Shown: positions 8,204 through 15,026 of the stretch, piece after piece
Layout: each line of letters opens with the position of its first letter
Position numbering within the stretch: position 1 is the stretch's first letter
From: JAWWPY01 sp964412845
GTDB lineage: Bacteria; Actinomycetota; Actinomycetes; Streptosporangiales; Streptosporangiaceae
Length of the DNA: 28,420 nucleotides
Reading direction: 5' to 3'
Assembly (NCBI GenBank): GCA_964412845.1
Contig: CAYPQM010000090.1
Span: 1-28,420 of the forward strand
The notes under the pieces: model-generated
Told to the model about the DNA's origin: nothing
The model's database searches: none
What the model saw: the letters and a program-made list of their open reading frames with translations, nothing else
Program-made: the position numbers and the translations under genes

Positions 8204-9586
8204 TTGGGGCCGCCGTCTGGGGACTCGGCGCTGCAGCTGCCGCGGTCGACCGGACCGGAGCCCCCGGGTAGCCCAGGAGAGGAGCCTCCGGGCCGTCCAG
8301 GGACGGAGCCGCCAGGCAGCCCCGTGCTCGGGGCACTGGGCGGCCCTGGCCCCAGCGGGCTGCGGCTGCTGCGTTCGCGGGGCCGGGCGCGCGGGGTCGT
8401 GGCACTGCTGGGCCCGGCATTCGTCGCTGCGGTCGCGTACATTGACCCAGGGAATTTCGCCACGAATTTCGCGGCGGCGCGGTTCGGCTATTCGCTGGCC
8501 TGGGTCATTGTGGCCGCCAACCTGATGGCCATGCTGGTGCAGTACCTTTCCGCCAAGATTGGCGTCGCTACCGGGCGTGACCTGCCGGAATTGTGCCGCG
8601 AGCATCTGCCGCGGGCGGTGTCCTATGGTCTGTGGGTGCAGGCGGAGCTCATTGCCATGGCCACCGACCTGGCTGAGTTCGTGGGGGCCGCAATCGGCTT
8701 GAACCTGCTGTTCCACGTGCCGCTGCGGGCGGCCGGGCCGATAACTGCCGTGGTCGCGTTCGCCATCCTGGCCCTGGAGCAGCGTGGCTATCGTCGCTTC
8801 GAGCTGGCCATCGGCGGCCTGCTCGGCATCGTCTTCCTCGGGTTCGCTTATGACCTGGCCGCGGTGGGACCGTCGGGCCGGGGCATCGCGGCCGGGCTCG
8901 TCCCGAACTTCGCCGGCAACGGCAGCGTGCTGCTCGTGGCGGGCATCATCGGCGCGACGGTCATGCCGCATGTCGTCTACCTGCACTCGGCGCTGACCAA
9001 GTCCCGGGTGTCCTGCGCCGACGATGGCGAGCGCCGGGAGCTGCTGCGCTTCCAGCGGCTCGACGTGCTGATCGCGCTGGGTGCGGCGGGCCTGATCAAC
9101 CTGTCGATGCTGTTCGTCGCCGCGTCGCTGGCCAGGCGCACCGGCGGCGCGCACACCGAGACGATCGAGGCCGCGCACGCCGGGCTCGGCCGCCTGGTCG
9201 GCGGCGGGGCCGCGCTGATGTTCGCGGTCGCGCTGCTCGCCTCCGGGCTGTCCTCCTCCAGCGTGGGAACGTACGCGGGCCAGGTGGTCATGCAGGGCTT
9301 CATCGGCCGCCGGATCCCGTTGTTCGTCCGCCGCGGGCTGACCATGCTGCCGGCGCTCGTGGTGCTCGAGCTCGGGCTGCCGCCCACCGGCAGCCTGGTC
9401 GTCTCGCAGGTCGTGCTCTCTTTCGGAATCCCGTTCGCGCTGGTGCCGCTCGTGAAACTTACCTCCCGCGCGGACATCATGGGCCCGTTGGTAAATCACC
9501 GGGTCACCACGGCCGCAACCGTGTGCATTGTCTCCATGATCATCGTTTTGAATGCGTACCTGCTTTACGCCACGTTCGTCCGGTGA
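8204..9586 (+). CDS. mntH: Nramp-family divalent metal (Mn2+/Fe2+) transporter
   Basis: A membrane transporter of about 11 segments. The family motif DPGN at 81-84 (TM1) and MPH at 254-256 (TM6) hold the metal ligands Asp, Asn and Met, so Mn2+ or Fe2+ uptake is likely. The start is uncertain. TTG at 8204 lies 2 bases after the GroEL stop but has no clear Shine-Dalgarno. GTG at 8324 would remove 40 residues. That extra N-terminus holds three octapeptide repeats (EPPGSPGE, EPPGRPGT, EPPGSPVL) with different synonymous codons, which suggests it is translated. The position suggests co-transcription with the diiron monooxygenase genes and a metal-supply role. Confidence 0.88.
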   Translation: MGPPSGDSALQLPRSTGPEPPGSPGEEPPGRPGTEPPGSPVLGALGGPGPSGLRLLRSRGRARGVVALLGPAFVAAVAYIDPGNFATNFAAARFGYSLAWVIVAANLMAMLVQYLSAKIGVATGRDLPELCREHLPRAVSYGLWVQAELIAMATDLAEFVGAAIGLNLLFHVPLRAAGPITAVVAFAILALEQRGYRRFELAIGGLLGIVFLGFAYDLAAVGPSGRGIAAGLVPNFAGNGSVLLVAGIIGATVMPHVVYLHSALTKSRVSCADDGERRELLRFQRLDVLIALGAAGLINLSMLFVAASLARRTGGAHTETIEAAHAGLGRLVGGGAALMFAVALLASGLSSSSVGTYAGQVVMQGFIGRRIPLFVRRGLTMLPALVVLELGLPPTGSLVVSQVVLSFGIPFALVPLVKLTSRADIMGPLVNHRVTTAATVCIVSMIIVLNAYLLYATFVR

Positions 9587-9737
9587 TACGGTTCCGGCTC
9601 CCTGCGGTGAACCGCAGGTCGGTACGCGTCCGTACCAGGGAATGGAAACCGCGTTTGGTCCCCCCGCCGATACGCCTGACCTAATGCTGCCCGGCGGGGG
9701 CTCGACCGCGAACCATCCTCCGTCGGAAAGAGAGCCA
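9587..9737 (+). other. Intergenic region with two small hairpins after the Nramp gene
   Basis: Two adjacent inverted repeats follow the Nramp stop. CCTGCGGT at 9601-9608 pairs with 9611-9618, and GGTACG at 9621-9626 pairs with CGTACC at 9631-9636 around a 4-base loop. Together they could terminate the upstream operon. The rest leads to the next gene's ribosome site, GGAAAGAGAG. No further gene seen. Confidence 0.45.
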
Positions 9738-10181
9738 ATGGGCGTCGCCGCCTTGATCAGCTGGGTCATCACTGCCTTTGGCGGGCTCTACCTGCTCGTC
9801 ATCTGGCTCATCGAGAACGAGGCCAGCGAGCGAGGCGCGACCGCCACCCGGCTGCCCCTGCCGGTGATCAGCGGCCACGCGCTGCTCGCCCTGGCCGGGC
9901 TCAGCCTGTGGATCGTCTACCTCCTGGCTGACCGGGGTGTGCTGGCCTGGGGTGCGGTCGTCATCCTGGCGGTGGTGACGGTGCTGGGGCTGACCATGGC
10001 GTTCCGCTGGATCCGGGTGTACCGGACTCCCCTCCCGGCGGGCGGGTCGGCCATAGTCGACACGCTGGCCGTGCCCGCGGAGCGCAATTTCCCGTTGTTC
10101 GTCGTCCTTGGTCACGGGCTTCTCGGCGTCACCACGATCGTCTTGGTGGTGCTCACGGCACTTGGCGTGGGTGAGAGCTGA
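9738..10181 (+). CDS. Small four-helix integral membrane protein, function unknown
   Basis: A 147-residue protein I do not recognise by name. Four hydrophobic helices are visible at about 4-24, 43-63, 70-90 and 119-142. Helices 2 and 4 each begin with a Pro-rich lead and a Gly-His pair (H47 in SGHALLAL, H126 in LGHGLLGV), as if from an internal duplication. Such paired helix histidines could bind haem, but that is only a guess. The ATG at 9738 is chosen for GGAAAGAGAG just upstream. The same frame is open back to 9552, but that part shows no hydrophobic or conserved pattern. It converges on the TetR gene 22 bases downstream. Confidence 0.75.
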   Translation: MGVAALISWVITAFGGLYLLVIWLIENEASERGATATRLPLPVISGHALLALAGLSLWIVYLLADRGVLAWGAVVILAVVTVLGLTMAFRWIRVYRTPLPAGGSAIVDTLAVPAERNFPLFVVLGHGLLGVTTIVLVVLTALGVGES

Positions 10182-10203
10182 CCGGCCGGGCGGCCGACGC
10201 ATT

Positions 10204-10809
10204 TCAGGCCGGGCCTAAGGCAGCGCTGGCCAGCCCGGTCAGCAGGCCCGCGGCCGCGGTCTGGAACCGGTTGATGTCGCCGAACGGCCGGGCGACGAGC
10301 ATCGCCCCTTCCAGGCAGCTGATGATCATCCGCGCCGCCTCGCCGGTGGTTCCGGCGAACCGCAGGCTGCCGTCCGCCCGGCCTTGGCCGAGCACGCCGG
10401 CCAGCCAGGCCTCGTTCTCGTCGAAGAAGCGAAGCACGGCGTCCCGCATCGGCCCGGGCAGGGTCTGGAACTCGGCGGCCAGCATGCCGCACAGGCACAT
10501 CCGCCGGTTTCGCAGGACGTCCAGGTAGAGGGCCGCGTAGCTGTCCAGCTTGGCGGGAGCCGCCGCGGTGGCCGCGTCGATCGCGGTGAGTGCCTCGGCG
10601 AACCTGGACGCGTAGCCGATGATCAGAGCCTCACCGAGGTCTGCCTTGGTGGCGAAGTGGTAATGCAGGGCGGCGGTGGTGATATGCAACTCCGCGGAGA
10701 TGTCGGCGTAGCTGAAGCCGTTGAACCCGCGCGTCTGCACCAGTCGCTCGGCCACATCCAGAATCCGCGCCGCCGTCCCCGAGGTGTTCCGGTCCTGAGT
10801 TGCTGCCAT
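10204..10809 (-). CDS. TetR/AcrR-family transcriptional regulator
   Basis: A 201-residue one-component repressor. The N-terminal helix-turn-helix covers about residues 14-60 (AARILDVAERLVQTRGFNGF, then YADISAELHITTAALHYHF). The C-terminal ligand domain contains CLCGMLAAEFQTLP and ends near 195, with two Cys separated by one residue that could sense a reactive ligand. The ATG has GGGAGG upstream on the minus strand. No partner gene is co-oriented. It faces away from the CheY-like gene and converges on the membrane protein, so its targets may be itself and the divergent receiver gene. The ligand is unknown. Confidence 0.88.
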   Translation of the reverse strand: MAATQDRNTSGTAARILDVAERLVQTRGFNGFSYADISAELHITTAALHYHFATKADLGEALIIGYASRFAEALTAIDAATAAAPAKLDSYAALYLDVLRNRRMCLCGMLAAEFQTLPGPMRDAVLRFFDENEAWLAGVLGQGRADGSLRFAGTTGEAARMIISCLEGAMLVARPFGDINRFQTAAAGLLTGLASAALGPA

Positions 10810-10836
10810 GGGTCCATCCTCCCAGCAACGGCATCT

Positions 10837-10957
10837 TTGACTACTTACTGACTGCTAGGGAGGGGGCGCGGCGCGCGGCGGCAGGGTGCGGGACGCCCCG
10901 CTACGGCAAAGGGCCGAGCCGACGGGAATTACTGAGTGTAATATTATGGATACATAG
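10837..10957. promoter_or_regulatory. Divergent TetR / receiver-gene control region
   Basis: Upstream of the TetR gene, TGACT occurs twice at 11-base spacing (10838-10842 and 10849-10853) inside TTGACTACTTACTGACTGC, resembling half-sites of TetR-type operators. Further right, 10925-10957 is unusually AT-rich for this genome and includes ATTACTGAGTGTAAT and TATTAT, a likely promoter for the CheY-like gene. No exact -35/-10 pair is clear. Confidence 0.35.
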
Positions 10958-10995
10958 CGGAGTGGGTGGGTCATCCAGGATCGGCAGGGGAGAAC

Positions 10996-11373
10996 ATGAC
11001 CACAGTGCTGGTCGTCGACGATGATCCGGATGTCTGCGACCTGATCACTTTCAAGCTGCGGAAGTCGGGATACGAGGTGCGCCGGGCGACGGACGGTGAC
11101 GAGGCCCTGCAGGCGGTCGCCCAGCGGCTGCCCGACCTCGTGCTGCTCGACATCATGATGCCCGGGCCATCCGGCCTTGAAGTCCTGGAGCGATGGCGGG
11201 GACAGCCAGGCACGGCGACGTTGCCGGTGATCCTGCTCACGGCCAGGGCGCAGGAAAGCGATGTGGAGATTGGCTTCGCCCTCGGGGCCGATGACTACAT
11301 CCTGAAGCCGTTCAGCCCTCGTGAACTTGCCCGCCGGGTCGCCGCGGTGCTGGCCCGCACCCACGCCATGTGA
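10996..11373 (+). CDS. Stand-alone CheY-like receiver (single-domain response regulator)
   Basis: A 125-residue receiver domain with the full phosphorylation set: acidic D8-D9, phospho-acceptor D52 (LLDIMMPG), T82 and K104 (KPF). It ends right after the last helix at ARTHAM, so it has no DNA-binding or enzymatic output domain. It must therefore act by protein contact or as a phosphate relay. The ATG at 10996 has GGGGAGAAC just upstream. An in-frame upstream ATG at 10966 is less likely. No histidine kinase is adjacent, so its partner is unknown. The gene after it starts 53 bases later in the same direction. Confidence 0.9.
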   Translation: MTTVLVVDDDPDVCDLITFKLRKSGYEVRRATDGDEALQAVAQRLPDLVLLDIMMPGPSGLEVLERWRGQPGTATLPVILLTARAQESDVEIGFALGADDYILKPFSPRELARRVAAVLARTHAM

Positions 11374-11426
11374 CTCCTGGCGGCCAGCTGCCCCCTTCGG
11401 CGGGCGGTCCCGGTACTCTCGTCGGC

Positions 11427-11888
11427 ATGACGAGCGGGCAGCCCACCGCGGTGGACCAGGAAATGATGGATGCCGCGCTCGCGCAGGCGCGGGCCAGCCT
11501 GGATGCCCGGGGGGTCCCGGTCGGCGCGGTCCTCGCCGCCGGCGGGTCCATCATCGCCGCCGGGCACAATGAGCGGGTGCAGCGCGGCGACCCGGTCGCC
11601 CATGGCGAGATCGCCTGCCTCAGGAACGCGGGCCGGCAGCCCTCCTATCAGGACATGACGCTATATACGACGCTCTCGCCGTGCCAGATGTGCACCGGCG
11701 CCATCCTGCTCTTCCAGATCCCCCGGGTCGTCGTCGGGGAGGCCGAGACATTCCCGGGAGACCTCGATTTCCTGGCCGGCCGGGGAGTAGATGTCGTACT
11801 GCTGCGTGATGAGCGCTGTGTTTCCGTGATGCGGGAATTTCAGGAACGGTATCCGGAGGTCTGGAGCGAGGACATCGGCGGCCGGTAG
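11427..11888 (+). CDS. Yeast FCY1-type cytosine deaminase
   Basis: A 153-residue zinc deaminase of the cytidine deaminase fold. The HGE motif has H59 and the proton-shuttle E61. The second motif SPCQMCTGA gives C86 and C89. The tail (VVVGEAETFPGD, then RGVDVVLLRDERC, then EVWSEDIGG) follows the fungal FCY1 pattern rather than the CodA amidohydrolase fold. It would convert cytosine to uracil for pyrimidine salvage. I chose the ATG at 11427. No Shine-Dalgarno is seen, but TACTCT ends seven bases before it, which fits a leaderless transcript. An upstream in-frame ATG at 11370 would add 19 low-quality residues. Confidence 0.85.
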   Translation: MTSGQPTAVDQEMMDAALAQARASLDARGVPVGAVLAAGGSIIAAGHNERVQRGDPVAHGEIACLRNAGRQPSYQDMTLYTTLSPCQMCTGAILLFQIPRVVVGEAETFPGDLDFLAGRGVDVVLLRDERCVSVMREFQERYPEVWSEDIGGR

Positions 11889-11898
11889 CTGGCCGAGC

Positions 11899-11919
11899 CC
11901 GCCTCCGCAGGTAAGGCGG
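11899..11919. terminator. Possible weak terminator hairpin between convergent genes
   Basis: CCGCCT at 11899-11904 pairs with AGGCGG at 11914-11919 around a 9-base loop. It lies between the cytosine deaminase stop and the 3' end of the broken reductase. The stem is short and lacks a T-run, so this is tentative. Confidence 0.35.
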
Positions 11920-11927
11920 TCTCGCGC

Positions 11928-12540
11928 TCAGGCTTCGGGGATCGGCCTGCCGAACTTCTCGAGGGTGATCGAGGCTGGCTCGAGTCCGCCGCGCACGCCG
12001 GTGTCGAGGGCGTCGAGCGCGGCCAGCTCATCGGCGGTGAGGTCGAAGCCGAACACGTCGAAGTTCTCGGCGATCCGCTCGGGCCGTACCGACTTGGGGA
12101 TGACCGAGCGGCCTCCCTGGAGGTGCCAGCGCAGCATCACCTGGGCTGCGGTCTTGCCGTGGGCCCTGGCGATGGCGAGGATCACCGGGTCCTGCAGGGT
12201 GCTCTTCCCGCTGCCACGGTAGAACGTGATGCCGCCGATCGGCGACCAGGCCTGGGTCAGGATGCTGTGCTCCGCGTCCGCCTTCTGCACGCCGGGCTGC
12301 GTGAAGTACGGGTGCAGCTCGACCTGGTTTACCGCGGGCACGATCTCGGTGCGCTCCAGCAGTTCCGTGAGGTGCTCGGGCATGAAGTTGGAGACCCCGA
12401 TCGCCCGCACCTGGCCGTCGGCCAGGAGCTGTTCGAGAGCTCTCGTCGTGGTCCCTGGTGCCCCACTCGCCGAACATCATGGCGCCCAGGCATAGCTTGC
12501 TGACCGAGACGCCCGTGCGGCCGAGCAGTCGGTGCTCCAT
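11928..12540 (-). pseudogene. Chimeric, frameshifted aldo/keto reductase remnant
   Basis: Two pieces of different aldo/keto reductases are joined out of frame. From the ATG at 12540 the first about 34 residues (MEHRLLGRTGVSVSKLCLG, then MMFGEWGTRDHDES) are the N-terminus of a general-stress-type reductase. Immediately afterwards a different frame reads ALEQLLADGQVRAIGVSNF and continues to the stop as the C-terminal half of a diketogluconate-reductase-type protein. The Asp, Tyr, Lys and His catalytic tetrad would lie in the missing middle. The join falls on the 12-bp palindrome at 12434-12445. A good ribosome site (AGGAGG) precedes the ATG and overlaps the cupin stop. It is probably inactive, though an assembly error is possible. 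Confidence 0.85.
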
Positions 12541-12551
12541 TCCGGGTCCTC

Positions 12552-12953
12552 CTAGCGATTGTTGTATTCGGTGTCGGTGACCTGGGCGCCCCATTCGGTT
12601 TCCGGCCCCTGCCCTTCGCCGGGGCCTTCCCACATGGCGAGGTGGGTCATGAAGCGATCCGGGGTGGCGCCGTGCCAGTGCCATTCGCCCGGCGGCGCCC
12701 AGATCGTGTCACCGGGGTGAATCACGGTGACCCCGCCGCCGCGGGACTGGATCAGGCCGGCCCCCTCGATCACGTGCAGCGTTTGCCCCCGGGCATGCGA
12801 ATGCCACGCGTTGCGGGCGCCGGGGGCGAACCGCACCACGTTGACCCGGATCCGGGACGGTTCCTTTCCCTGAGCGATGACGTCGTACCAGGCGTCACCG
12901 GTGAACGACTCCGCCGGGGCCTTCACGCTGGGCTGTTTCGGCAGGAACTCCAC
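12552..12953 (-). CDS. Small cupin-fold protein
   Basis: A 133-residue single-domain cupin. Motif 1 contains WHSHARGQTLHV, with H51, H53 and Q57 as metal-ligand candidates and H60 three residues later. Motif 2 is PGDTIWAPPGEWHWHG, with H92 and H94. This resembles small cupins found beside carboxymuconolactone decarboxylase or aldo/keto reductase genes, some of which are manganese lyases or quercetinase-like. The substrate here is unknown. The GTG start is supported by AGGAGG seven bases upstream. A GC hairpin sits directly upstream of that site. The reductase remnant follows 11 bases downstream on the same strand, so the two formed an operon. Confidence 0.85.
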   Translation of the reverse strand: MEFLPKQPSVKAPAESFTGDAWYDVIAQGKEPSRIRVNVVRFAPGARNAWHSHARGQTLHVIEGAGLIQSRGGGVTVIHPGDTIWAPPGEWHWHGATPDRFMTHLAMWEGPGEGQGPETEWGAQVTDTEYNNR

Positions 12954-12966
12954 GTTCAGCCTCCTC

Positions 12967-12991
12967 CTCGTGCCGGGCTGCCCGGCACGAG
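12967..12991 (-). promoter_or_regulatory. Hairpin abutting the cupin ribosome binding site
   Basis: Arms of 11 bases at 12967-12977 and 12981-12991 are exact complements around a 3-base loop. On the minus strand the stem's last bases run directly into the GAGGAGG of the cupin ribosome site, so folding could influence translation initiation. It could equally be a terminator for a transcript from further upstream. Confidence 0.5.
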
Positions 12992-13190
12992 CTTGATGGT
13001 CGCCGCCCGTGCCGCGCCGACGGCCGGCGTTTCCCGCGGCCCGTCACTACCCAGGAAAGCCGGCACCGGGCCGGTGAGGGAGAGCTTGTCGTTCCAGGTA
13101 CTGACAGGACCCCCCACAGGTACCGCCGTACCACCGGCCGGGGAACATACCGCGGATGGCATGAAGCCGGCACCCGATACGCGCGCCGCT
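12992..13190. other. Intergenic region, nothing further recognised
   Basis: This lies between the divergent cupin and HTH genes. It is GC-rich and holds a run of C around 13110. It has no frame with convincing coding character and no clear promoter for the cupin. Confidence 0.5.
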
Positions 13191-13238
13191 TGTCAGTCTG
13201 GATTGACACTATCCGGCTGTCAGTCTAGCCTGACAGGC
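13191..13238 (+). promoter_or_regulatory. Leaderless promoter with two tandem operators before the HTH gene
   Basis: Two 18-base operators match TGTCA-N8-TGACA: 13191-13208 and 13218-13235. They share TGTCAGTCT at the left, and the second is a perfect TGTCAG-N6-CTGACA. A textbook -35 TTGACA at 13203-13208 and a -10 TAGCCT at 13226-13231 are 17 bases apart, so one operator covers each element. Transcription should start about seven bases after the -10, at or next to the ATG at 13239, giving a leaderless mRNA. A regulator bound here would shut the promoter; the HTH protein is the obvious candidate. Confidence 0.78.
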
Positions 13239-13442
13239 ATGGCCGATAGCGAGCTCACCGCGAGCATCCAGTCGGGCGACCCGGCGGTCGGCCTGCGGGC
13301 GGTCGGGGCCCTGCACCGGCTGGCCGAGCAGGTAGAGGCCAGCTACGTTGCGCTGGCCCGGGAGCAGGGCTGGTCATGGGAGCAGATCGGGGACGCCCTC
13401 GGGGTGTCGCGACAGTCGGTGCACGCAAAGTACGGGAAGTGA
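13239..13442 (+). CDS. Small helix-turn-helix regulator paired with a Clp-N protein
   Basis: A 67-residue protein. The first half is a helical segment (about 14-43, AVGLRAVGALHRLAEQVEAS). The second is a sigma-like helix-turn-helix (SWEQIGDALGVSRQSVHAKY at 46-65). It has no ligand or dimerisation domain beyond the helical part. The ATG lies directly after the promoter, with no Shine-Dalgarno, consistent with leaderless translation. The Clp-N gene begins nine bases after the stop, so both are one operon. Autoregulation through the two upstream operators is inferred. Similar HTH plus Clp-N pairs occur in other actinomycetes; their role is unknown to me. Confidence 0.85.
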   Translation: MADSELTASIQSGDPAVGLRAVGALHRLAEQVEASYVALAREQGWSWEQIGDALGVSRQSVHAKYGK

Positions 13443-13451
13443 GGACGGGCG

Positions 13452-13916
13452 ATGTTCGAGCGATTTGGTGACGACGCCAGGCAGATGATGGTGTCCGCGC
13501 TGGATGAGGCCCAGCGCCGCGGCGACCGGCGGATCGGGACGGATCACCTGCTGCTGGGGCTGCTGCGTGAGCCTGAGTCGCTGGCGTCCGAGGTCCTGAG
13601 CGTTGACCTGGAGGCCGCCCGGGCCGCCTCCGACACCCTCGACCGGACCGCTCTCGCCGCCATCGGCATCGACCTGGGCGGGCGCAGTCTCGCGCCGCCG
13701 ATGCACACCCGCCGCCGCCCGCCGCTCACCTCGGGCGCCAGGGAGACCCTCAAGGTCAGCCTCGACGAGGCTCGTGGGGCCAAGGCCCGGTCCATTGCGG
13801 CGCGCCATCTGCTGTTCGCGCTGCTCACCCGGCGGCGTCCCGACCCGGCCGCCGCACTGCTGGAAGCCCTGGGCGTGGACCGGGCCGCGGCCCTGAGCCG
13901 GCTGGCTGCGGGGTAG
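13452..13916 (+). CDS. Stand-alone Clp N-terminal domain protein
   Basis: A 154-residue protein with two Clp-N repeats and no ATPase domain. Repeat 1 (about 1-70) has FERFGDDARQMMVSALDEAQ and IGTDHLLLGLLRE, close to the ClpC N-terminus. Repeat 2 (about 78-150) has LTSGARETLKVSLDEARGA and IAARHLLFALL. In ClpC this domain binds adaptors and substrates, so a free copy may compete for or deliver ClpC clients, or act on the HTH protein encoded just upstream. The ribosome site GAGG overlaps the upstream stop. It converges on the dehydratase gene with only 21 bases between. Confidence 0.88.
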   Translation: MFERFGDDARQMMVSALDEAQRRGDRRIGTDHLLLGLLREPESLASEVLSVDLEAARAASDTLDRTALAAIGIDLGGRSLAPPMHTRRRPPLTSGARETLKVSLDEARGAKARSIAARHLLFALLTRRRPDPAAALLEALGVDRAAALSRLAAG

Positions 13917-13937
13917 CGCGGTTGAACCCCTGAAGAC

Positions 13938-14921
13938 CTACGACCCGCCCTCACGGCCAAAATCCACCGCTGTGGTGTTCGCCCCGCTGATGACCACGGT
14001 GATGATCTCGTCGGGCCCGGGGGAGTACTCGCCGGACAGCACGGCGGCCAGAGCGGCGCACCCGCCTGGCTCGCCGACCAGCCGCAGCGTTTCCCAGAGC
14101 AGGTCCTGGGCGCGGCGGATCGCGTCGTCGCTCACCAGCAGGACCTGGTGCACCAGGGCCGAGATCACCGCGAACGTCTGCTCGCCGACCCGGCGTGGGG
14201 CCAGCGAGTCGATCGCCACGCTGCCCGTCTCGGCGTCCACCGGGCAGCCGGCCTGCAGCGCCCTGGTCAGCGTCGGCGCGCCGGCCGGCTCGACCCCGAT
14301 GACGCTGGCGCGGCCTGCGTAGCCGGCTGCGATGCCACTCAGCAAGCCGCCGCCGCCGACACCGGCCAGCACGGTAGTGGCCCCCGGAACCTGCTGCTGA
14401 AGCTCGAGCGCCAGCGAGCCCGCGCCGAGGATCGTCTCGATCTGGTCGTAGGCATGCACCTGCAGCGCACCGGAGGACGCCGCCCAGGCCTGGCTGGCTT
14501 CGAGCGCGTCGGTATAGGTGGCGCCCCCGACGACGAGGTCGGCCCCGTACCCGCGAATACGGGCGATCTTGGCCGGCGAGGAGACGGTCGGCACGAAGAT
14601 CCGGGCGGGCACGCCGACCGCCCGGGCGGCGTAGGCCACCGCCGCGCCATGGTTGCCGCCGGAGGCAGCCACCACCCCGGCGCCCGGGACCGTCCGGAGC
14701 AGCAGGTTGGCGAACGCGCCCCGGGCCTTGAATGACCCCGTGTGCTGCAAGTGCTCCAGCTTCAGCACGAGCGGCCCCGGTGGCAGGCCGAAGTCCAGGC
14801 GGTCGACCGCGATGACCGGGGTCCGCCGAACATACGGGCGGATGATGGGCTCCACCGAGGCGATCGCCTCAGCCGTGACGGCGTCACCTACATTCGCCGG
14901 GATGCTCGCGTTTTTGCTCAC
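13938..14921 (-). CDS. PLP-dependent threonine/serine dehydratase-like enzyme
   Basis: A 327-residue fold-type II PLP enzyme. K65 in TGSFKARGAF is the Schiff-base lysine, SGGNHG is at 87-92, and the phosphate-binding loop GVGGGG is at 187-192. It lacks an ACT regulatory domain, so it resembles catabolic threonine ammonia-lyase, serine dehydratase or serine racemase rather than IlvA. It would deaminate threonine to 2-oxobutanoate or serine to pyruvate. The GTG start at 14921 has GGAG six bases upstream. The frame stays open much further, to 15617, but that part overlaps the PH-domain gene and has no family similarity. It stands alone on this strand. Confidence 0.88.
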   Translation of the reverse strand: MSKNASIPANVGDAVTAEAIASVEPIIRPYVRRTPVIAVDRLDFGLPPGPLVLKLEHLQHTGSFKARGAFANLLLRTVPGAGVVAASGGNHGAAVAYAARAVGVPARIFVPTVSSPAKIARIRGYGADLVVGGATYTDALEASQAWAASSGALQVHAYDQIETILGAGSLALELQQQVPGATTVLAGVGGGGLLSGIAAGYAGRASVIGVEPAGAPTLTRALQAGCPVDAETGSVAIDSLAPRRVGEQTFAVISALVHQVLLVSDDAIRRAQDLLWETLRLVGEPGGCAALAAVLSGEYSPGPDEIITVVISGANTTAVDFGREGGS

Positions 14922-14991
14922 CCTGCGCTCCGGACCCTGGGGCCGGGTCCTCGCTGCCCGGCACACCAGCAGGGTAGACGTCCGGCCGTGT

Positions 14992-15026
14992 TTGATGGAG
15001 CCCGCGGGGGGCGGTAGCGTTTGGCC
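14992..15026 (+). promoter_or_regulatory. Leaderless-type promoter for the PH-domain pair
   Basis: A -35 TTGATG at 14992-14997 and a -10 TAGCGT at 15015-15020 are 17 bases apart, and the ATG follows six bases after the -10. No Shine-Dalgarno is present, so the transcript probably begins at or next to the start codon. Confidence 0.6.

Noticed and set aside
12028..12684. Minus-strand open frame of 218 codons through the reductase region
   Set aside because: Only its short middle part is real reductase N-terminus; the rest is out of frame with the reductase and the cupin.
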